A stretch of 64,000 nucleotides of DNA, from positions 186,001 to 250,000 of the forward strand of contig DATENC010000006.1 of assembly GCA_035275265.1 (NCBI GenBank). The letters run 5' to 3'. The translations under genes were made by a program, and so were the position numbers. Numbering within the stretch: position 1 is the stretch's first letter; each line of letters begins with the position of its first letter. This document shows, piece by piece, positions 8,637-18,198 of this stretch. The notes under the pieces were generated by a model that saw nothing but the letters and a program-made list of their open reading frames with translations, was not told where the DNA came from and did no database searches. The stretch comes from JACQAP01 sp035275265 (GTDB taxonomy: Bacteria; Pseudomonadota; Gammaproteobacteria; Burkholderiales; JACQAP01).

Positions 8637-9269
8637 CTATTTGCCGGCCGTTTTCAGTTCGCGGTATCGCAGTTTGTCGGCCTCGTACTTTTCGCGAACC
8701 GATTCTGCGTAGCTCTTTTTCTGCTGCAACTCGGCCTCGACCGCCGACATTTCCTTCTGCTTGGCATCAATTTCTTCCAACAAATGCGGCGGGATGGCTC
8801 TTTGCTTTCCTGCCAGTTGGTCCGCCTGCGTCTTCAGGTCGAAGAGTTGCTGGTTTGCTCTGGCCAGCCTGTTTTCGGCCGTCTTGACCGCCTGCGCCGG
8901 TATTACCAGGCTGCGGTCGCGCGCGACGTCGATTTCCTGTTCCGAAGTGTATGTTGCGGCCAGGGCGCGGTCGCGGCGTTGTTTCTCCGCTATGGTTTTC
9001 TGTCCCGCGTTGTTTTCCAACGCCGGCTTTTTCGCCTGGTCGGGATTCGGGGTGTCGTGTTTTTTCACTACCCTGCCCTGGCGGTTCAACTCCACGACCT
9101 CGTTACATTCCGGCGCGAGTTTGTCCGAGTAGTAGACCTTGCCGCGGGCGTCCAGGCACTTGAACACCACTCTTGGGGAAACGCCGGGCGGGGGGTTCCG
9201 CTGCGCCAGAACCGGGCCGGTGAGTGCTGCGGCAATCGCCAGACTAGCCAAAATTCGAATCAGTTTCAT
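8637..9269 (-). CDS. Secreted DUF4124-type protein with coiled coil
   Basis: 210 residues with a cleavable signal peptide (about 1-22, ending VLA), then a short DUF4124-like segment (about 30-70: VFKCLDARGKVYYSD with a second Cys at ECNEVV), and a long charged helical C-terminal half likely to form a coiled coil. Function is unknown; the DUF4124 motif is common in small periplasmic proteins of beta- and gammaproteobacteria. Its start overlaps the pyrE stop by 4 bp, so the two are cotranscribed. It converges on gatB with 7 bp between stops. Confidence 0.8.
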   Translation of the reverse strand: MKLIRILASLAIAAALTGPVLAQRNPPPGVSPRVVFKCLDARGKVYYSDKLAPECNEVVELNRQGRVVKKHDTPNPDQAKKPALENNAGQKTIAEKQRRDRALAATYTSEQEIDVARDRSLVIPAQAVKTAENRLARANQQLFDLKTQADQLAGKQRAIPPHLLEEIDAKQKEMSAVEAELQQKKSYAESVREKYEADKLRYRELKTAGK

Positions 9270-9913
9270 GCGGTTACCCCGTACTCTTGCCTATAGCGTT
9301 CTACCGCCCGCAACTGCCGTGCCATGTCCGCCCGTGCTCCCAGATATGCGGTAAGGTCCTCAAGTGTGGCGATGCTGAAAACGGGGATTCCGAACTGGCT
9401 GCGCACCTCCTGGGCGGCAGACTGTGGACCGTTCCCGCGCTCCATCCGGTCGAGCGCAATGACAACCCCGCAGGGCTTTGCGCCAGCCGCACGAATGGTC
9501 TGAACCGACTCACGCACCGAGGTACCGGCGGATATGACGTCATCCACGATCAGTACGCGCCCTGTTAGTGGCGCGCCCACAGTCATACCGCCCTCGCCAT
9601 GGTCCTTGGCTTCCTTGCGATTGAAACAAAACGGCACGTTTCGCCCATTTGCGGCAAGAGCGACCGCGGTGCTGGAAACCAGAGGGATGCCTTTGTAGGC
9701 CGGACCGAACAGCATATCGAAGGTGGGATCGGCGGCGGCGATCGCTTTCGCGTAGAATTCCCCGAGCTTACGCAGTGCCTCGCCGTCGTTGAACAAACCG
9801 GCGTTGAAGAAATAAGGCGACAACCGCCCGGCCTTGGTCTTGAATTCGCCGAAGCAGAGAACATCGCGGGCCAAGGCAAATTCAATAAACTCCTGCCTGA
9901 AAAAATTTTCCAT
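9266..9913 (-). CDS. pyrE: Orotate phosphoribosyltransferase
   Basis: A 215-residue cytosolic enzyme that joins orotate and PRPP to give OMP in pyrimidine synthesis. The PRPP-binding motif VLIVDDVISAGTSVRES is intact, as are the upstream family segments LSPYFFNAGLF and GPAYKGIPLV. It is divergent from xth with essentially no intergenic DNA: its ATG (9913-9911) touches the possible TTG start of xth, so its promoter must lie within xth coding sequence. Confidence 0.96.
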   Translation of the reverse strand: MENFFRQEFIEFALARDVLCFGEFKTKAGRLSPYFFNAGLFNDGEALRKLGEFYAKAIAAADPTFDMLFGPAYKGIPLVSSTAVALAANGRNVPFCFNRKEAKDHGEGGMTVGAPLTGRVLIVDDVISAGTSVRESVQTIRAAGAKPCGVVIALDRMERGNGPQSAAQEVRSQFGIPVFSIATLEDLTAYLGARADMARQLRAVERYRQEYGVTA

Positions 9914-9921
9914 TGCCCGTC

Positions 9922-10695
9922 GTGCGAATTGTCTCCCTCAATCTAAACGGCATACGTTCGGCAGTCAATAAAGGCTTTCTCAAGTGGCTACCTGCGCAGG
10001 ACGCCGACGCGATTTGCGTTCAGGAGATCAAGGCGCAGGACCGTGACCTCGGAGAAGCGATCCGCAATCCTGACGGATACCGCGGCCGTTTCCATTTTGC
10101 CGACCGCCCCGGTTACAGTGGCGTCGGCATCTATTGCCGCAAGACACCGGACCGGACAATCGAGGGCCTCGGGATCGCGGACATCGATGCCGAGGGCCGC
10201 TACCTAGAGGCGCGCTTCGGAAATTTGAGCATCATCTCGGTTTACGTTCCGTCCGGAACGAGTTCGCCCGAACGGCTGGCGATCAAGTTCAGCTTCATGG
10301 CGCGTTTCATCGCATCGCTTCACCGGCTTGCGCAGAGCGGCCGCGAAGTCATACTCTGCGGCGACTGGAATGTTGCGCACAAGGAAATCGACCTCAAGAA
10401 CTGGCGCGCCAACCGAAAAAATTCCGGGTTCCTGCCTGAGGAGCGCGAGTGGTTTTCGGGTGTGCTCGAAAAGCTCGGGTACGTTGACGTGTTCCGCCTC
10501 CTGAACCAGGAACCGGAGCAATACACTTGGTGGTCCAACCGCGGTCAGGCATGGGCCAAGAACGTCGGATGGCGCATCGACTATCAACTCGCTACGCCCG
10601 GCATCGCCGCCAAGGCGAGAAGCGCCGCGATCTTCAAGGCGCAGCGTTTCAGCGATCACGCGCCACTTACCATCGATTATGACTTCGCGCTCTGA
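9922..10695 (+). CDS. xth: Exodeoxyribonuclease III / AP endonuclease
   Basis: An EEP-superfamily enzyme for base-excision repair. Key residues are visible: the Glu in CVQEIKAQD, the Asp/Asn pair in CGDWNVAHKEIDLKNW, and the terminal FSDHAPLTIDY. I place the start at GTG 9922 (VRIVSLNLNG) because the family begins there; a TTG at 9913 in the same frame would overlap the pyrE start. Either way its promoter must lie inside pyrE. The 3' end overlaps the next gene by 17 bp. Confidence 0.94.
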   Translation: MRIVSLNLNGIRSAVNKGFLKWLPAQDADAICVQEIKAQDRDLGEAIRNPDGYRGRFHFADRPGYSGVGIYCRKTPDRTIEGLGIADIDAEGRYLEARFGNLSIISVYVPSGTSSPERLAIKFSFMARFIASLHRLAQSGREVILCGDWNVAHKEIDLKNWRANRKNSGFLPEEREWFSGVLEKLGYVDVFRLLNQEPEQYTWWSNRGQAWAKNVGWRIDYQLATPGIAAKARSAAIFKAQRFSDHAPLTIDYDFAL

Positions 10696-12115
10696 CGAGA
10701 CGGCTGCACGCGAGGGAGGGCGGATAAAAACACTGGAACGCGTGCGTCGCTGGCTGAAGGATTTCGCCGTCTATGGCGAACCGCGTGTGGCGCGCATGGT
10801 ACTGCTGGGGTTCTCCGCCGGCCTGCCGCTGCTGTTGGTATTGGGTACGCTGTCCTACCGATTGCGCGAGTCCGGCATCGACCGCACGACCATCGGTTTC
10901 CTGAGCTGGGTGGGGCTCGCCTACGGCTTCAAATGGGTATGGGCGCCGCTCGTGGACCGCTTGCCGCTGCCTTGGCTCACCCGCATTTTCGGGCGCCGTC
11001 GCAGTTGGCTGCTGATTTCGCAGTTGGCCATCATGACTGGCTTGGCCGGCATGGCGCTCACCGATCCGGCTTCGCATCTCGAACGTCTGGTGCTTCTCGC
11101 CCTGCTCGTCGCCTTTTCATCGGCGACGCAGGACATCGCACTCGATGCCTTTCGCATCGAGTCGGCGGGCCAAGTCCTGCAGGCCGCGATGGCAGCCGCG
11201 TACCAAGTAGGCTATCGCGCTGCGATGATCTGCGCCTCGGCCGGAGCCTTGTGGATCGCGGCAGCTTTCGATCCGGACGAGCAAACCTACCAGCACGCGC
11301 CCTGGACAATTGCCTATCTGGTGATGGCAGCGCTTATGACGGTGGGGATGCTGACCGTGCTGTTCTCGCGCGAACCGGCAACCACGGTTCCGGCCGAGAC
11401 ACTCGAACGAGAACGGCACACCTCGGAGCGGTTTCAATCCAGTCGGCTTCCCGCGCCATTGGCACGGCTTGCGGCCTGGTTCTATTCGGCCGTCGCCAGC
11501 CCGTTCCTGGATGTGGTATTGCGCTATCGCTGGCGCGCGGTATTGCTTCTTGCGCTAATCGCCACCTATCGTATCTCCGACATTGTGCTCGGCGTGATGT
11601 CCAATCCTTTCTACCGCGACATGGGGTTCACCAAAGACGAGGTGGCGGCGGTCTCTGGCGTCTACGGTGTGATCATGACGCTGGTGGGTGCCGTGATCGG
11701 CGGGGTGTTGAGCCTGCGACTTGGGGTCATGCGCGTTTTATTTGTGGGCGCGCTGTTGTCGGCGGCAACCAATCTTCTGTTCGCCTGGCTCAGTGCGCGC
11801 GGCCACGATGTCGGCAGTCTGGTGCTGGTGATTTCAGTCGACAACCTCAGCGCCGGGATTGCCAGCGCAGCCTTCGTCGCCTATCTCTCGGGACTCACCA
11901 ACGTCGCCTACTCCGCCACTCAGTACGCGCTGTTCAGCTCGATCATGCTGCTGCTGCCGAAGTTCATCGCCGGTTGGTCGGGTCTGGCCGTGGATACATT
12001 CGGCTACGAGTTGTTTTTCACCGGTACGGCGCTCCTCGGCCTGCCCGTGCTTGCGTTGGTATGGCTGTCCGCCCGTGCCCGTGTAGGCGGCGGTCTGCAG
12101 AAGACAAGCGAGTAG
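10679..12115 (+). CDS. ampG: AmpG-family muropeptide permease (MFS)
   Basis: 478 residues with about 12-14 hydrophobic segments. The family text GFSAGLPLLLVLGTLSYRLRESGIDRTTIG-type opening, YGFKWVWAPLVDRLPLP and AFSSATQDIALDAFRIE match AmpG permeases, which import anhydro-muropeptides for cell-wall recycling. It overlaps the xth end by 17 bp and converges on metW with 7 bp between stops. No ampD or ampR is adjacent, so a link to beta-lactamase induction cannot be argued from this window. Confidence 0.87.
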   Translation: MTSRSDETAAREGGRIKTLERVRRWLKDFAVYGEPRVARMVLLGFSAGLPLLLVLGTLSYRLRESGIDRTTIGFLSWVGLAYGFKWVWAPLVDRLPLPWLTRIFGRRRSWLLISQLAIMTGLAGMALTDPASHLERLVLLALLVAFSSATQDIALDAFRIESAGQVLQAAMAAAYQVGYRAAMICASAGALWIAAAFDPDEQTYQHAPWTIAYLVMAALMTVGMLTVLFSREPATTVPAETLERERHTSERFQSSRLPAPLARLAAWFYSAVASPFLDVVLRYRWRAVLLLALIATYRISDIVLGVMSNPFYRDMGFTKDEVAAVSGVYGVIMTLVGAVIGGVLSLRLGVMRVLFVGALLSAATNLLFAWLSARGHDVGSLVLVISVDNLSAGIASAAFVAYLSGLTNVAYSATQYALFSSIMLLLPKFIAGWSGLAVDTFGYELFFTGTALLGLPVLALVWLSARARVGGGLQKTSE

Positions 12116-12122
12116 ATAAGCG

Positions 12123-12743
12123 CTACGCGCGCGAGCCCGCATCGAAGCGGAAGACCGCAAGCGAGCCCAGCAAGTTGGGCAGGACGTTTACCGGCTTGGC
12201 GCCGTCCATCACCAGGCGTTCGAGAATGCGCACGCTGTGGGTTCTGCAGTAAGACTCGAAATCCCTGATCGTGAAGAGATGGATGTTCGGGGTGTCAAAC
12301 CACTCGTAAGGCAGTTCCTTCGACACCGGCATGCGTCCCGCCAGAATCTGCAAGCGGTGACGCCAGTAGCCGAAATTCGGAAATGTGACGATCCCCTCGC
12401 GGCCTACCCGCAGCATCTCCTTGATGATGCGCTCGGTGTGGCGCACCGCCTGCAGCGTCTGCGACAGGATCACGTAATCGAAAGAATCCGTCTCGAACTC
12501 CGACAATTCGGACTCGAGGTCGCGCTGCAGTACGTTCACACCGTTCCCGACGCAGGCCAGCACTCTGGCATCGTCTATCTCGATGCCGTAGCCGGTCGCG
12601 CCGCGCGCCTGCCGCAGATGGCGCAGCAGCGATCCGTCGCCGCAGCCGAGGTCGAGCACGTGCGCTTTCGGCCTGATCCACTTGGCGATAGCGGCAAAAT
12701 CGGAGCGGCCGGACCGCGTGGCAAGGGTCGCAGACGCGCTCAT
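12123..12743 (-). CDS. metW: MetW, methyltransferase-fold partner of MetX
   Basis: 206 residues with a class I SAM-binding motif (VLDLGCGDGSLLRHL) and the MetW-specific C-terminal half (VTFPNFGYWRHRLQIL, PYEWFDTPNIHLFTI). In proteobacteria MetW is needed for full activity of MetX in homoserine acylation. It overlaps the metX stop by 4 bp, which fits a two-gene metXW operon. Confidence 0.95.
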   Translation of the reverse strand: MSASATLATRSGRSDFAAIAKWIRPKAHVLDLGCGDGSLLRHLRQARGATGYGIEIDDARVLACVGNGVNVLQRDLESELSEFETDSFDYVILSQTLQAVRHTERIIKEMLRVGREGIVTFPNFGYWRHRLQILAGRMPVSKELPYEWFDTPNIHLFTIRDFESYCRTHSVRILERLVMDGAKPVNVLPNLLGSLAVFRFDAGSRA

Positions 12744-13882
12744 TTCCCCAGGCCCTGCAGCACGATGTTGCTGAAGTAGGTATGGATCAGGTTGTGGTAG
12801 CGCGGATCATCCATCAGGAAGGCGTCGTGTCCGTGCGGCGCATTGATTTCCGCGTAGCTCACATTAAGGCGATTGGCCACCAGCGCCTTGATGATCTCGC
12901 GCGAGCGCGCTGGCGAAAAACGCCAGTCCGAGGTGAAAGATACCAACAGAAAGTCGGCTTTGGCCGGCTTCAGTGTGGCCGACAGGTCTCCGCCAGAGGC
13001 AGCCGCCGGATCGAAATAGTCGAGCGCCTTGGTAATGCGCAGATAGGTGTTAGCGTCGAAGCGTTCTGCGAACTTGTCGGCCTGGTGGCGTAAATAGGAC
13101 TCGATCTGGAACTCAACGTCGAAGTTGAATTTGAACGTGCCCTCGCGCAACTCGCGGCCGAATTTCTCCGCCATAACGTCGTCCGATAGATAGGTGATGT
13201 GCCCGATCATTCGCGCAATACGCAGGCCACGCCTCGGGACGACGCCGTACGAGTAGTAGTTCCCACCGTGAAAATCCGGATCAGTGGTGATCGCCTGGCG
13301 CGCAACCTCGTTGAAAGCAATGTTCTGCGCCGATAGTCTGGGCGCAGCTGCGATCACGATCGAATGGCGCACACGTTCCGGCTGGCTGATCGCCCATTGC
13401 AGCGCCTGCATCGCGCCCAGGCTGCCACCCATAACTGCGGCGAAGCGCTCGATGCCCAGCCACGTACCCAGCCGAGCCTGCGCTTCCACCCAGTCGCCCA
13501 CCGTAACGACCGGAAAATCGGCGCCCCAAGGCCTGCCCGTCGCGGGATTGACACTCGAAGGGCCGGTGGACCCGTGGCAGCCGCCGAGATTATTGACGCC
13601 GACGACGAAGAATCGGTTAGTGTCCACCGGCTTTCCCGGGCCGATCAAATTGTCCCACCAGCCGACGTTTTCCGAGTCGTTGGCATAGACGCCCGCGACG
13701 TGGTGCGAGGCGTTCAGCGCGTGGCAGACCAGCACCGCGTTGTCGCGCGCGGCATTTAGCGTGCCGTAGGTCTCGTAGGCAAGAACGTACGAATCCAATT
13801 GCGCGCCGCTATTGAGCGCGATCGGTTTTTCGAAGTGTGCAAGTTTCGGGCTGACGACCCCTACGGAACCTTCGGGTGGCAT
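12740..13882 (-). CDS. metX: Homoserine O-acyltransferase (MetX type)
   Basis: A 380-residue alpha/beta hydrolase-fold enzyme that activates homoserine for methionine synthesis. The nucleophile S154 lies in GGSLGAMQALQW, and the catalytic His in INAPHGHDAFL near the C-terminus. The linked metW is the arrangement of proteobacterial MetX. Whether it uses acetyl-CoA or succinyl-CoA cannot be decided by eye; many MetW-linked enzymes are succinyltransferases. The 44-bp gap upstream is too small for a SAM riboswitch. Confidence 0.94.
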   Translation of the reverse strand: MPPEGSVGVVSPKLAHFEKPIALNSGAQLDSYVLAYETYGTLNAARDNAVLVCHALNASHHVAGVYANDSENVGWWDNLIGPGKPVDTNRFFVVGVNNLGGCHGSTGPSSVNPATGRPWGADFPVVTVGDWVEAQARLGTWLGIERFAAVMGGSLGAMQALQWAISQPERVRHSIVIAAAPRLSAQNIAFNEVARQAITTDPDFHGGNYYSYGVVPRRGLRIARMIGHITYLSDDVMAEKFGRELREGTFKFNFDVEFQIESYLRHQADKFAERFDANTYLRITKALDYFDPAAASGGDLSATLKPAKADFLLVSFTSDWRFSPARSREIIKALVANRLNVSYAEINAPHGHDAFLMDDPRYHNLIHTYFSNIVLQGLGK

Positions 13883-13926
13883 GGGAACTCTGAGGCCTGG
13901 TTTTCGCGGATTATATCCGCCGGCCG

Positions 13927-14439
13927 TTACGACGCGGGTTTCACCACCGAGAGCCGTCGCAGCATCTGCCGGACTGCGTCTATCTTCATGTCGCGAAACA
14001 GAAGCAGTTCCTCCGATTCCTTGGCAAGCACCTCGGTGTCGTCGTAAGTCATGTCGCGACGCAGAACGATCTCTCCCGGCGACGTGAGGTCGGCACCCGC
14101 GCGGTCCGTCAGACGGTAGGCGACACGATAACGCAACTCGAATTCGCGCACCTTGCCGGCGCTGGACAAGGACAGGATGTGCTTCTCCTGCGCCTCACCG
14201 ACTACCTGAACCACCGCCTCGGCCTGGTCGCGGCTTTCGACGATTTTGGTGTTGCTTCCGGAGCGGATGGCACGTTCCAGATCATTGGCAAAAGTTGAAA
14301 ACCCCGGCGCTTCGACATGGAGCGTCTGGAACGGAATAGCCGCCTGCCCGCGCAACTGGAAGCCGCAAGCGGAGAGCGTCATCGCAAGGAACGTCGCGAT
14401 GGCTAGGGACCAAGGACAGCCCCACAGAAAGTTGCTCAT
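13927..14439 (-). CDS. lptE: LPS-assembly lipoprotein LptE
   Basis: A lipoprotein that plugs LptD in the outer membrane during LPS export. The lipobox LSAC is followed by GFQLRG, the typical opening of mature LptE, and the rest fits the single-domain fold; 170 residues from the ATG at 14439. An upstream in-frame ATG at 14493 would start inside the TC-rich repeat and add a non-signal-like leader, so I prefer 14439. It follows leuS as usual, but holA, the normal next gene, is absent and metX lies there instead. Confidence 0.9.
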   Translation of the reverse strand: MSNFLWGCPWSLAIATFLAMTLSACGFQLRGQAAIPFQTLHVEAPGFSTFANDLERAIRSGSNTKIVESRDQAEAVVQVVGEAQEKHILSLSSAGKVREFELRYRVAYRLTDRAGADLTSPGEIVLRRDMTYDDTEVLAKESEELLLFRDMKIDAVRQMLRRLSVVKPAS

Positions 14440-14481
14440 CGAGCTGGCCTGACCCGCGGAACCGCTTTGCTTCTGTCTTTT

Positions 14482-14517
14482 CTCGCCCCTCATCCCTCGT
14501 CCCTCTTCCCTTTTCCT
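14482..14517. repeat. Degenerate 7-nt repeat tract at the leuS-lptE junction
   Basis: The plus strand reads as heptamers TCGCCCC, TCATCCC, TCGTCCC, TCTTCCC, TTTTCCT and ends on the leuS stop codon. It is the clearest periodic copy: position 1 is always T and positions 5-6 always CC. Confidence 0.65.
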
Positions 14518-17110
14518 ACACTACGATATTCACCAGCCGCCCCGGCACCACCACCACCTTTTTGACCGTCTGTCCTGCAATGTGTTTCTGGGCGTTCGGA
14601 TTTTGGATCGCGAGCCGCTCGATCACGGCGCGGTCCGCGGTACGTGCCACCCGGATGTTGCCGCGCAGCTTGCCGTTGACTTGAAGCACCAAATCGATTT
14701 CGTCCTGCACCAGCGCGGCCTCATCCACTTCCGGCCAGCTCGCTTCGAGTATGTCGGCACCGAAACCTAGTTCGCGCCATAGCGCCTGGGCGATGTGCGG
14801 AGTGATCGGCGCAAGCAGCCGCAAAAGTATCGCCATGCCCTCGCGCAAAAGCACAGAGCGCGCAACAGGCGGCAACAACGCAACCGCATCACCCTCCAGC
14901 AGGTTGAGAATCTTGTGGGTAGCGGTCGCCACAGTGTTGAACTGCTTGCGCTCGTAGTCGAAGGTGGCCTGCCGCAGGTGCTGATGGAGGTGGTGCCTCG
15001 TATCCTTGGCGACGCCGTCCACGCCGCGCTCCTTTTCGTCCCTTATCAACGCCTGGTTGTCGTGCGCGAACTTCCATAAGCGGCGCAGAAAGTTGTACTG
15101 ACCTTTTACTCCCTCGTCGTTCCACGCGAGCGTGTCCTCGGGCGGCGAGGCGAGCATCATGAAAAACCGTGCCGTGTCGGCGCCGTACTGGTCGATCAGC
15201 GTCTGCGGGTCCACGCCGTTGTTCTTGGACTTCGACATGGTGCGGATACCGCCCGACTCGACCGATTTGCCGTCGGACAAGAGCAATGCACCCACGCGCT
15301 TTCCTTGGCTGTCCATCTCGAACTGCACATCGCCCGGATTGAAATACTCGATGCGGCCGGCGTCGCTTTTGCGAAAGAAAATCTCGTTCAGCACCATGCC
15401 CTGGGTGAGCAGACGCGTGAACGGCTCATCCAGCTTCACCAGCCCGAAGTCGCGCATGACCTTGGTCCAGAACCGCGAGTACAGCAGATGCAGGATGGCA
15501 TGTTCGATGCCGCCGATGTACTGATCCACCGGAAGCCAGTAGTTCAGCCGTTCATCCACCATGCTTGCATGCTGGTCGGCGCAGGCGAAGCGCAGAAAGT
15601 ACCAGGACGAGTCCACGAAGGTGTCCATGGTATCGGTCTCGCGTTTGGCCGGTTTGCCGCACTTCGGACAGGCGGTGTCGACAAAATCCGGCCGCTTGTT
15701 CAGCGGATTCCCGCTGCCGTCCGGCACGCAGTCCTCCGGCAGCAAGACCGGTAACTGGTCGTCGGGCACCGGCACGTCGCCACACGAACCACAATGCACG
15801 ATCGGGATGGGGCAGCCCCAGTAGCGCTGGCGCGATATTCCCCAATCGCGAAGGCGCCAGGTCACTTGCTTTTCGCCAAGTCCTTTGGCCTTGAGGTCCG
15901 CCGCGATCGCGTCCACAGATCGCTCATACGACATGCCGTCGTACTTGCCGGAATTCACACACACGCCGTAGTCGGCGTACCAGGACTGCCACGCGTGCAT
16001 GGAATACGGACGGCCCTCGAAATCGATGACCTGCCTGATGGGAAGGCCGTACTTCCAGGCGAACGCGAAATCGCGTTCGTCGTGACCGGGTACGCCCATC
16101 ACCGCGCCTTCGCCGTAACTCATCAGCACGTAGTTGCCTACCCATACCTCGATTTTCTGCCCGTTAAGCGGATGCTCGACGAATAGCCCGGTGGGCATGC
16201 CTTTCTTTTCCTGGCTGGCGATCTCGGCTTCCTGCACGCCGCCACGCTTGCACGCCTCGACGAACTCGGCGAGCGCAGGATCGCGCTTCGCTGCCTTCGC
16301 GGCCAACGGATGCTCCGCAGCTACGGCAACAAAGGTCACTCCCATGATCGTATCGGCGCGGGTGGTGAAAACCCAGAGCTTGTCGGGCTTTCCGTCGAGC
16401 ACGTGCGGGAAAGCAATGCGCACGCCGAAGCTTTTACCGATCCAGTTCGCCTGCATGGTTTTCACGCGCTCGGGCCAGCCGGGCAGGCGATCCAGGGAAG
16501 ACAGCAGTTCTTCGGCGTGGCGCGTGATCGCCAGGTAGTACATGGGAATCTCGCGTTTTTCCACCAGTGCACCTGTGCGCCAGCCGCGGCCGTCTATCAC
16601 CTGCTCGTTGGCGAGCACGGTCTGGTCCACCGGGTCCCAATTCACCGTGCCGGTTTTCTTGTACGCCAGCCCCTTTTCGAGCATGCGCAGGAAGAACCAC
16701 TGGTTCCAGCGGTAGTAGTCGGGCCGGCAGGTAGCCAACTCGCGGTCCCAGTCGATGGCGAATCCCAGCGACTTGAGCTGTTTCTTCATGTAGGCGATAT
16801 TGTCGTAAGTCCATTTCGCCGGCGGTACGTGGTTGGCCATTGCCGCATTCTCGGCGGGCAGCCCGAATGCGTCCCAGCCCATCGGCTGCAGCACGTTGTG
16901 GCCGCGCATCCGGTAGTAACGCGACAGCACGTCGCCGATGGTGTAGTTGCGCACGTGCCCCATATGCAGCTTCCCCGATGGATAGGGAAACATCGACAGG
17001 CAGTAAAACTTGGGCTTGTGGGAGGCGTCGATCGCGCGGAAGGATTTGTTGTCCGCCCACTCTTTTTGGACCTGCTGCTCGATGGCGGCGGGCTGATATT
17101 GCGGCTGCAT
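14516..17110 (-). CDS. leuS: Leucyl-tRNA synthetase
   Basis: A class I synthetase of 864 residues. Signature HMGH is at 49-52 and MSKS at about 625-628; a large CP1 editing domain lies between, followed by a zinc-type knuckle with CxxC pairs (HCGSCGDVP, CPKCGKPAK). The ATG at 17110 is preferred over an in-frame TTG three codons upstream. Everything looks intact. The downstream neighbour is lptE, as in most proteobacteria. Confidence 0.98.
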   Translation of the reverse strand: MQPQYQPAAIEQQVQKEWADNKSFRAIDASHKPKFYCLSMFPYPSGKLHMGHVRNYTIGDVLSRYYRMRGHNVLQPMGWDAFGLPAENAAMANHVPPAKWTYDNIAYMKKQLKSLGFAIDWDRELATCRPDYYRWNQWFFLRMLEKGLAYKKTGTVNWDPVDQTVLANEQVIDGRGWRTGALVEKREIPMYYLAITRHAEELLSSLDRLPGWPERVKTMQANWIGKSFGVRIAFPHVLDGKPDKLWVFTTRADTIMGVTFVAVAAEHPLAAKAAKRDPALAEFVEACKRGGVQEAEIASQEKKGMPTGLFVEHPLNGQKIEVWVGNYVLMSYGEGAVMGVPGHDERDFAFAWKYGLPIRQVIDFEGRPYSMHAWQSWYADYGVCVNSGKYDGMSYERSVDAIAADLKAKGLGEKQVTWRLRDWGISRQRYWGCPIPIVHCGSCGDVPVPDDQLPVLLPEDCVPDGSGNPLNKRPDFVDTACPKCGKPAKRETDTMDTFVDSSWYFLRFACADQHASMVDERLNYWLPVDQYIGGIEHAILHLLYSRFWTKVMRDFGLVKLDEPFTRLLTQGMVLNEIFFRKSDAGRIEYFNPGDVQFEMDSQGKRVGALLLSDGKSVESGGIRTMSKSKNNGVDPQTLIDQYGADTARFFMMLASPPEDTLAWNDEGVKGQYNFLRRLWKFAHDNQALIRDEKERGVDGVAKDTRHHLHQHLRQATFDYERKQFNTVATATHKILNLLEGDAVALLPPVARSVLLREGMAILLRLLAPITPHIAQALWRELGFGADILEASWPEVDEAALVQDEIDLVLQVNGKLRGNIRVARTADRAVIERLAIQNPNAQKHIAGQTVKKVVVVPGRLVNIVV

Positions 17111-17225
17111 GATGAACAAAACCGATACGTTGTAAAGTGCTCGATTATACCGTCGCGACCCGCATCCGTTGGCCGTTTCCGGCCGTATCTCATGTCAAGG
17201 TCTCAACAAGCAAAGGAGTCTTCGA

Positions 17226-18098
17226 ATGTGGTTGCGTCTGGCGTTTTGTGTCCTCGTTTTTTTCCCACCTACTCTGCTACAGGCCGCGCCGGCCGCCGTC
17301 GTGGAAGGCGCGCAACTGCCGGCCTGGTTCATGCGCGACGGCAATCGGCTGCCGCTTGCGATCGGCACCGAACTGAGGAGCAGCGACGAAATCGTTACCG
17401 GGGCTAACTCGCGCGTGCTGTTGCGCCTTGGCGACGGCAGCGTGGTCAAGCTGGGTGAGAACGGTCAATTGCAGCTTTCCGCCCTGGCGCAACGTCCGGC
17501 GCAGAATCTACTCAGCGCTACACTCAAGGTAGTGGCGGGGGCATTCCGTTTCACCACCGGCGCGGTGCAGCGTGCACGCGCCAGACGCGACATCACCGTG
17601 CAATTTCCGACCATTACGGCCGGCATCCGCGGCACCGACATCTGGGGCAAAAACCTGGGTGACAAGGAAGTACTGGTGCTGATCGAAGGCAAGGTCACCG
17701 TTACCCGCGCCGGCGATCCGCCGGTGGAAATGAAGGACGCACTGACCTACCTGCAAGCCCCGCAAAACGGTGCGGCGACCGTTGAGGCAGTACTCATGGA
17801 GCAGCTCAAGGCCTGGGCAGCGGAAACCGAAATTGCCTCGGGCCAGGGTGCGATCCGTAAGGGCGGCCGCTGGAAACTGTACCTCGCAAGCTATGATCAC
17901 CAGACCGAAGCGCTGGCACTTTACGACAGCCTGCGTCGCGACGGTTACCCCGCGCGCATTCTGCCGCAGACCGGCGACGACGGAAAACGTTACCGCGTAC
18001 GCATCGCCGGGTTTCCCAACGAGCAGGAAGCCATCGCGCTCGGCACTCGACTGAAGGACATGCATCCAAGTCTCGAACCGATGACCTCCTTGAAGTAG
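17226..18098 (+). CDS. Periplasmic FecR-domain protein with C-terminal SPOR domain
   Basis: 290 residues: signal peptide (about 1-20), FecR-type beta domain (about 35-165, including GSVVKLGENGQLQLSAL and TAGIRGTDIWG), a helical linker, and a C-terminal SPOR domain (about 210-290) that in other proteins binds denuded septal peptidoglycan. The start is supported by AAGGAG 8-9 nt upstream. No sigma factor or TonB receptor is nearby, so this is probably a stand-alone envelope protein and not part of iron signalling. The exact role is unknown. Confidence 0.85.
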   Translation: MWLRLAFCVLVFFPPTLLQAAPAAVVEGAQLPAWFMRDGNRLPLAIGTELRSSDEIVTGANSRVLLRLGDGSVVKLGENGQLQLSALAQRPAQNLLSATLKVVAGAFRFTTGAVQRARARRDITVQFPTITAGIRGTDIWGKNLGDKEVLVLIEGKVTVTRAGDPPVEMKDALTYLQAPQNGAATVEAVLMEQLKAWAAETEIASGQGAIRKGGRWKLYLASYDHQTEALALYDSLRRDGYPARILPQTGDDGKRYRVRIAGFPNEQEAIALGTRLKDMHPSLEPMTSLK

Positions 18099-18198
18099 GT
18101 CTTGGAAAGCGCGCCGCCGGCAATCCGCGGCCGGCGCGATTCGGTGTAACATCACGGCGCGCTCGAGCCGCGCTGCCTCGAATTCCCTCCGTCCTCGC

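Noticed and set aside
17226..18098. FecR as part of an iron-responsive sigma/TonB system
   Set aside because: No ECF sigma factor or TonB receptor lies beside it, and the SPOR domain points to peptidoglycan binding.
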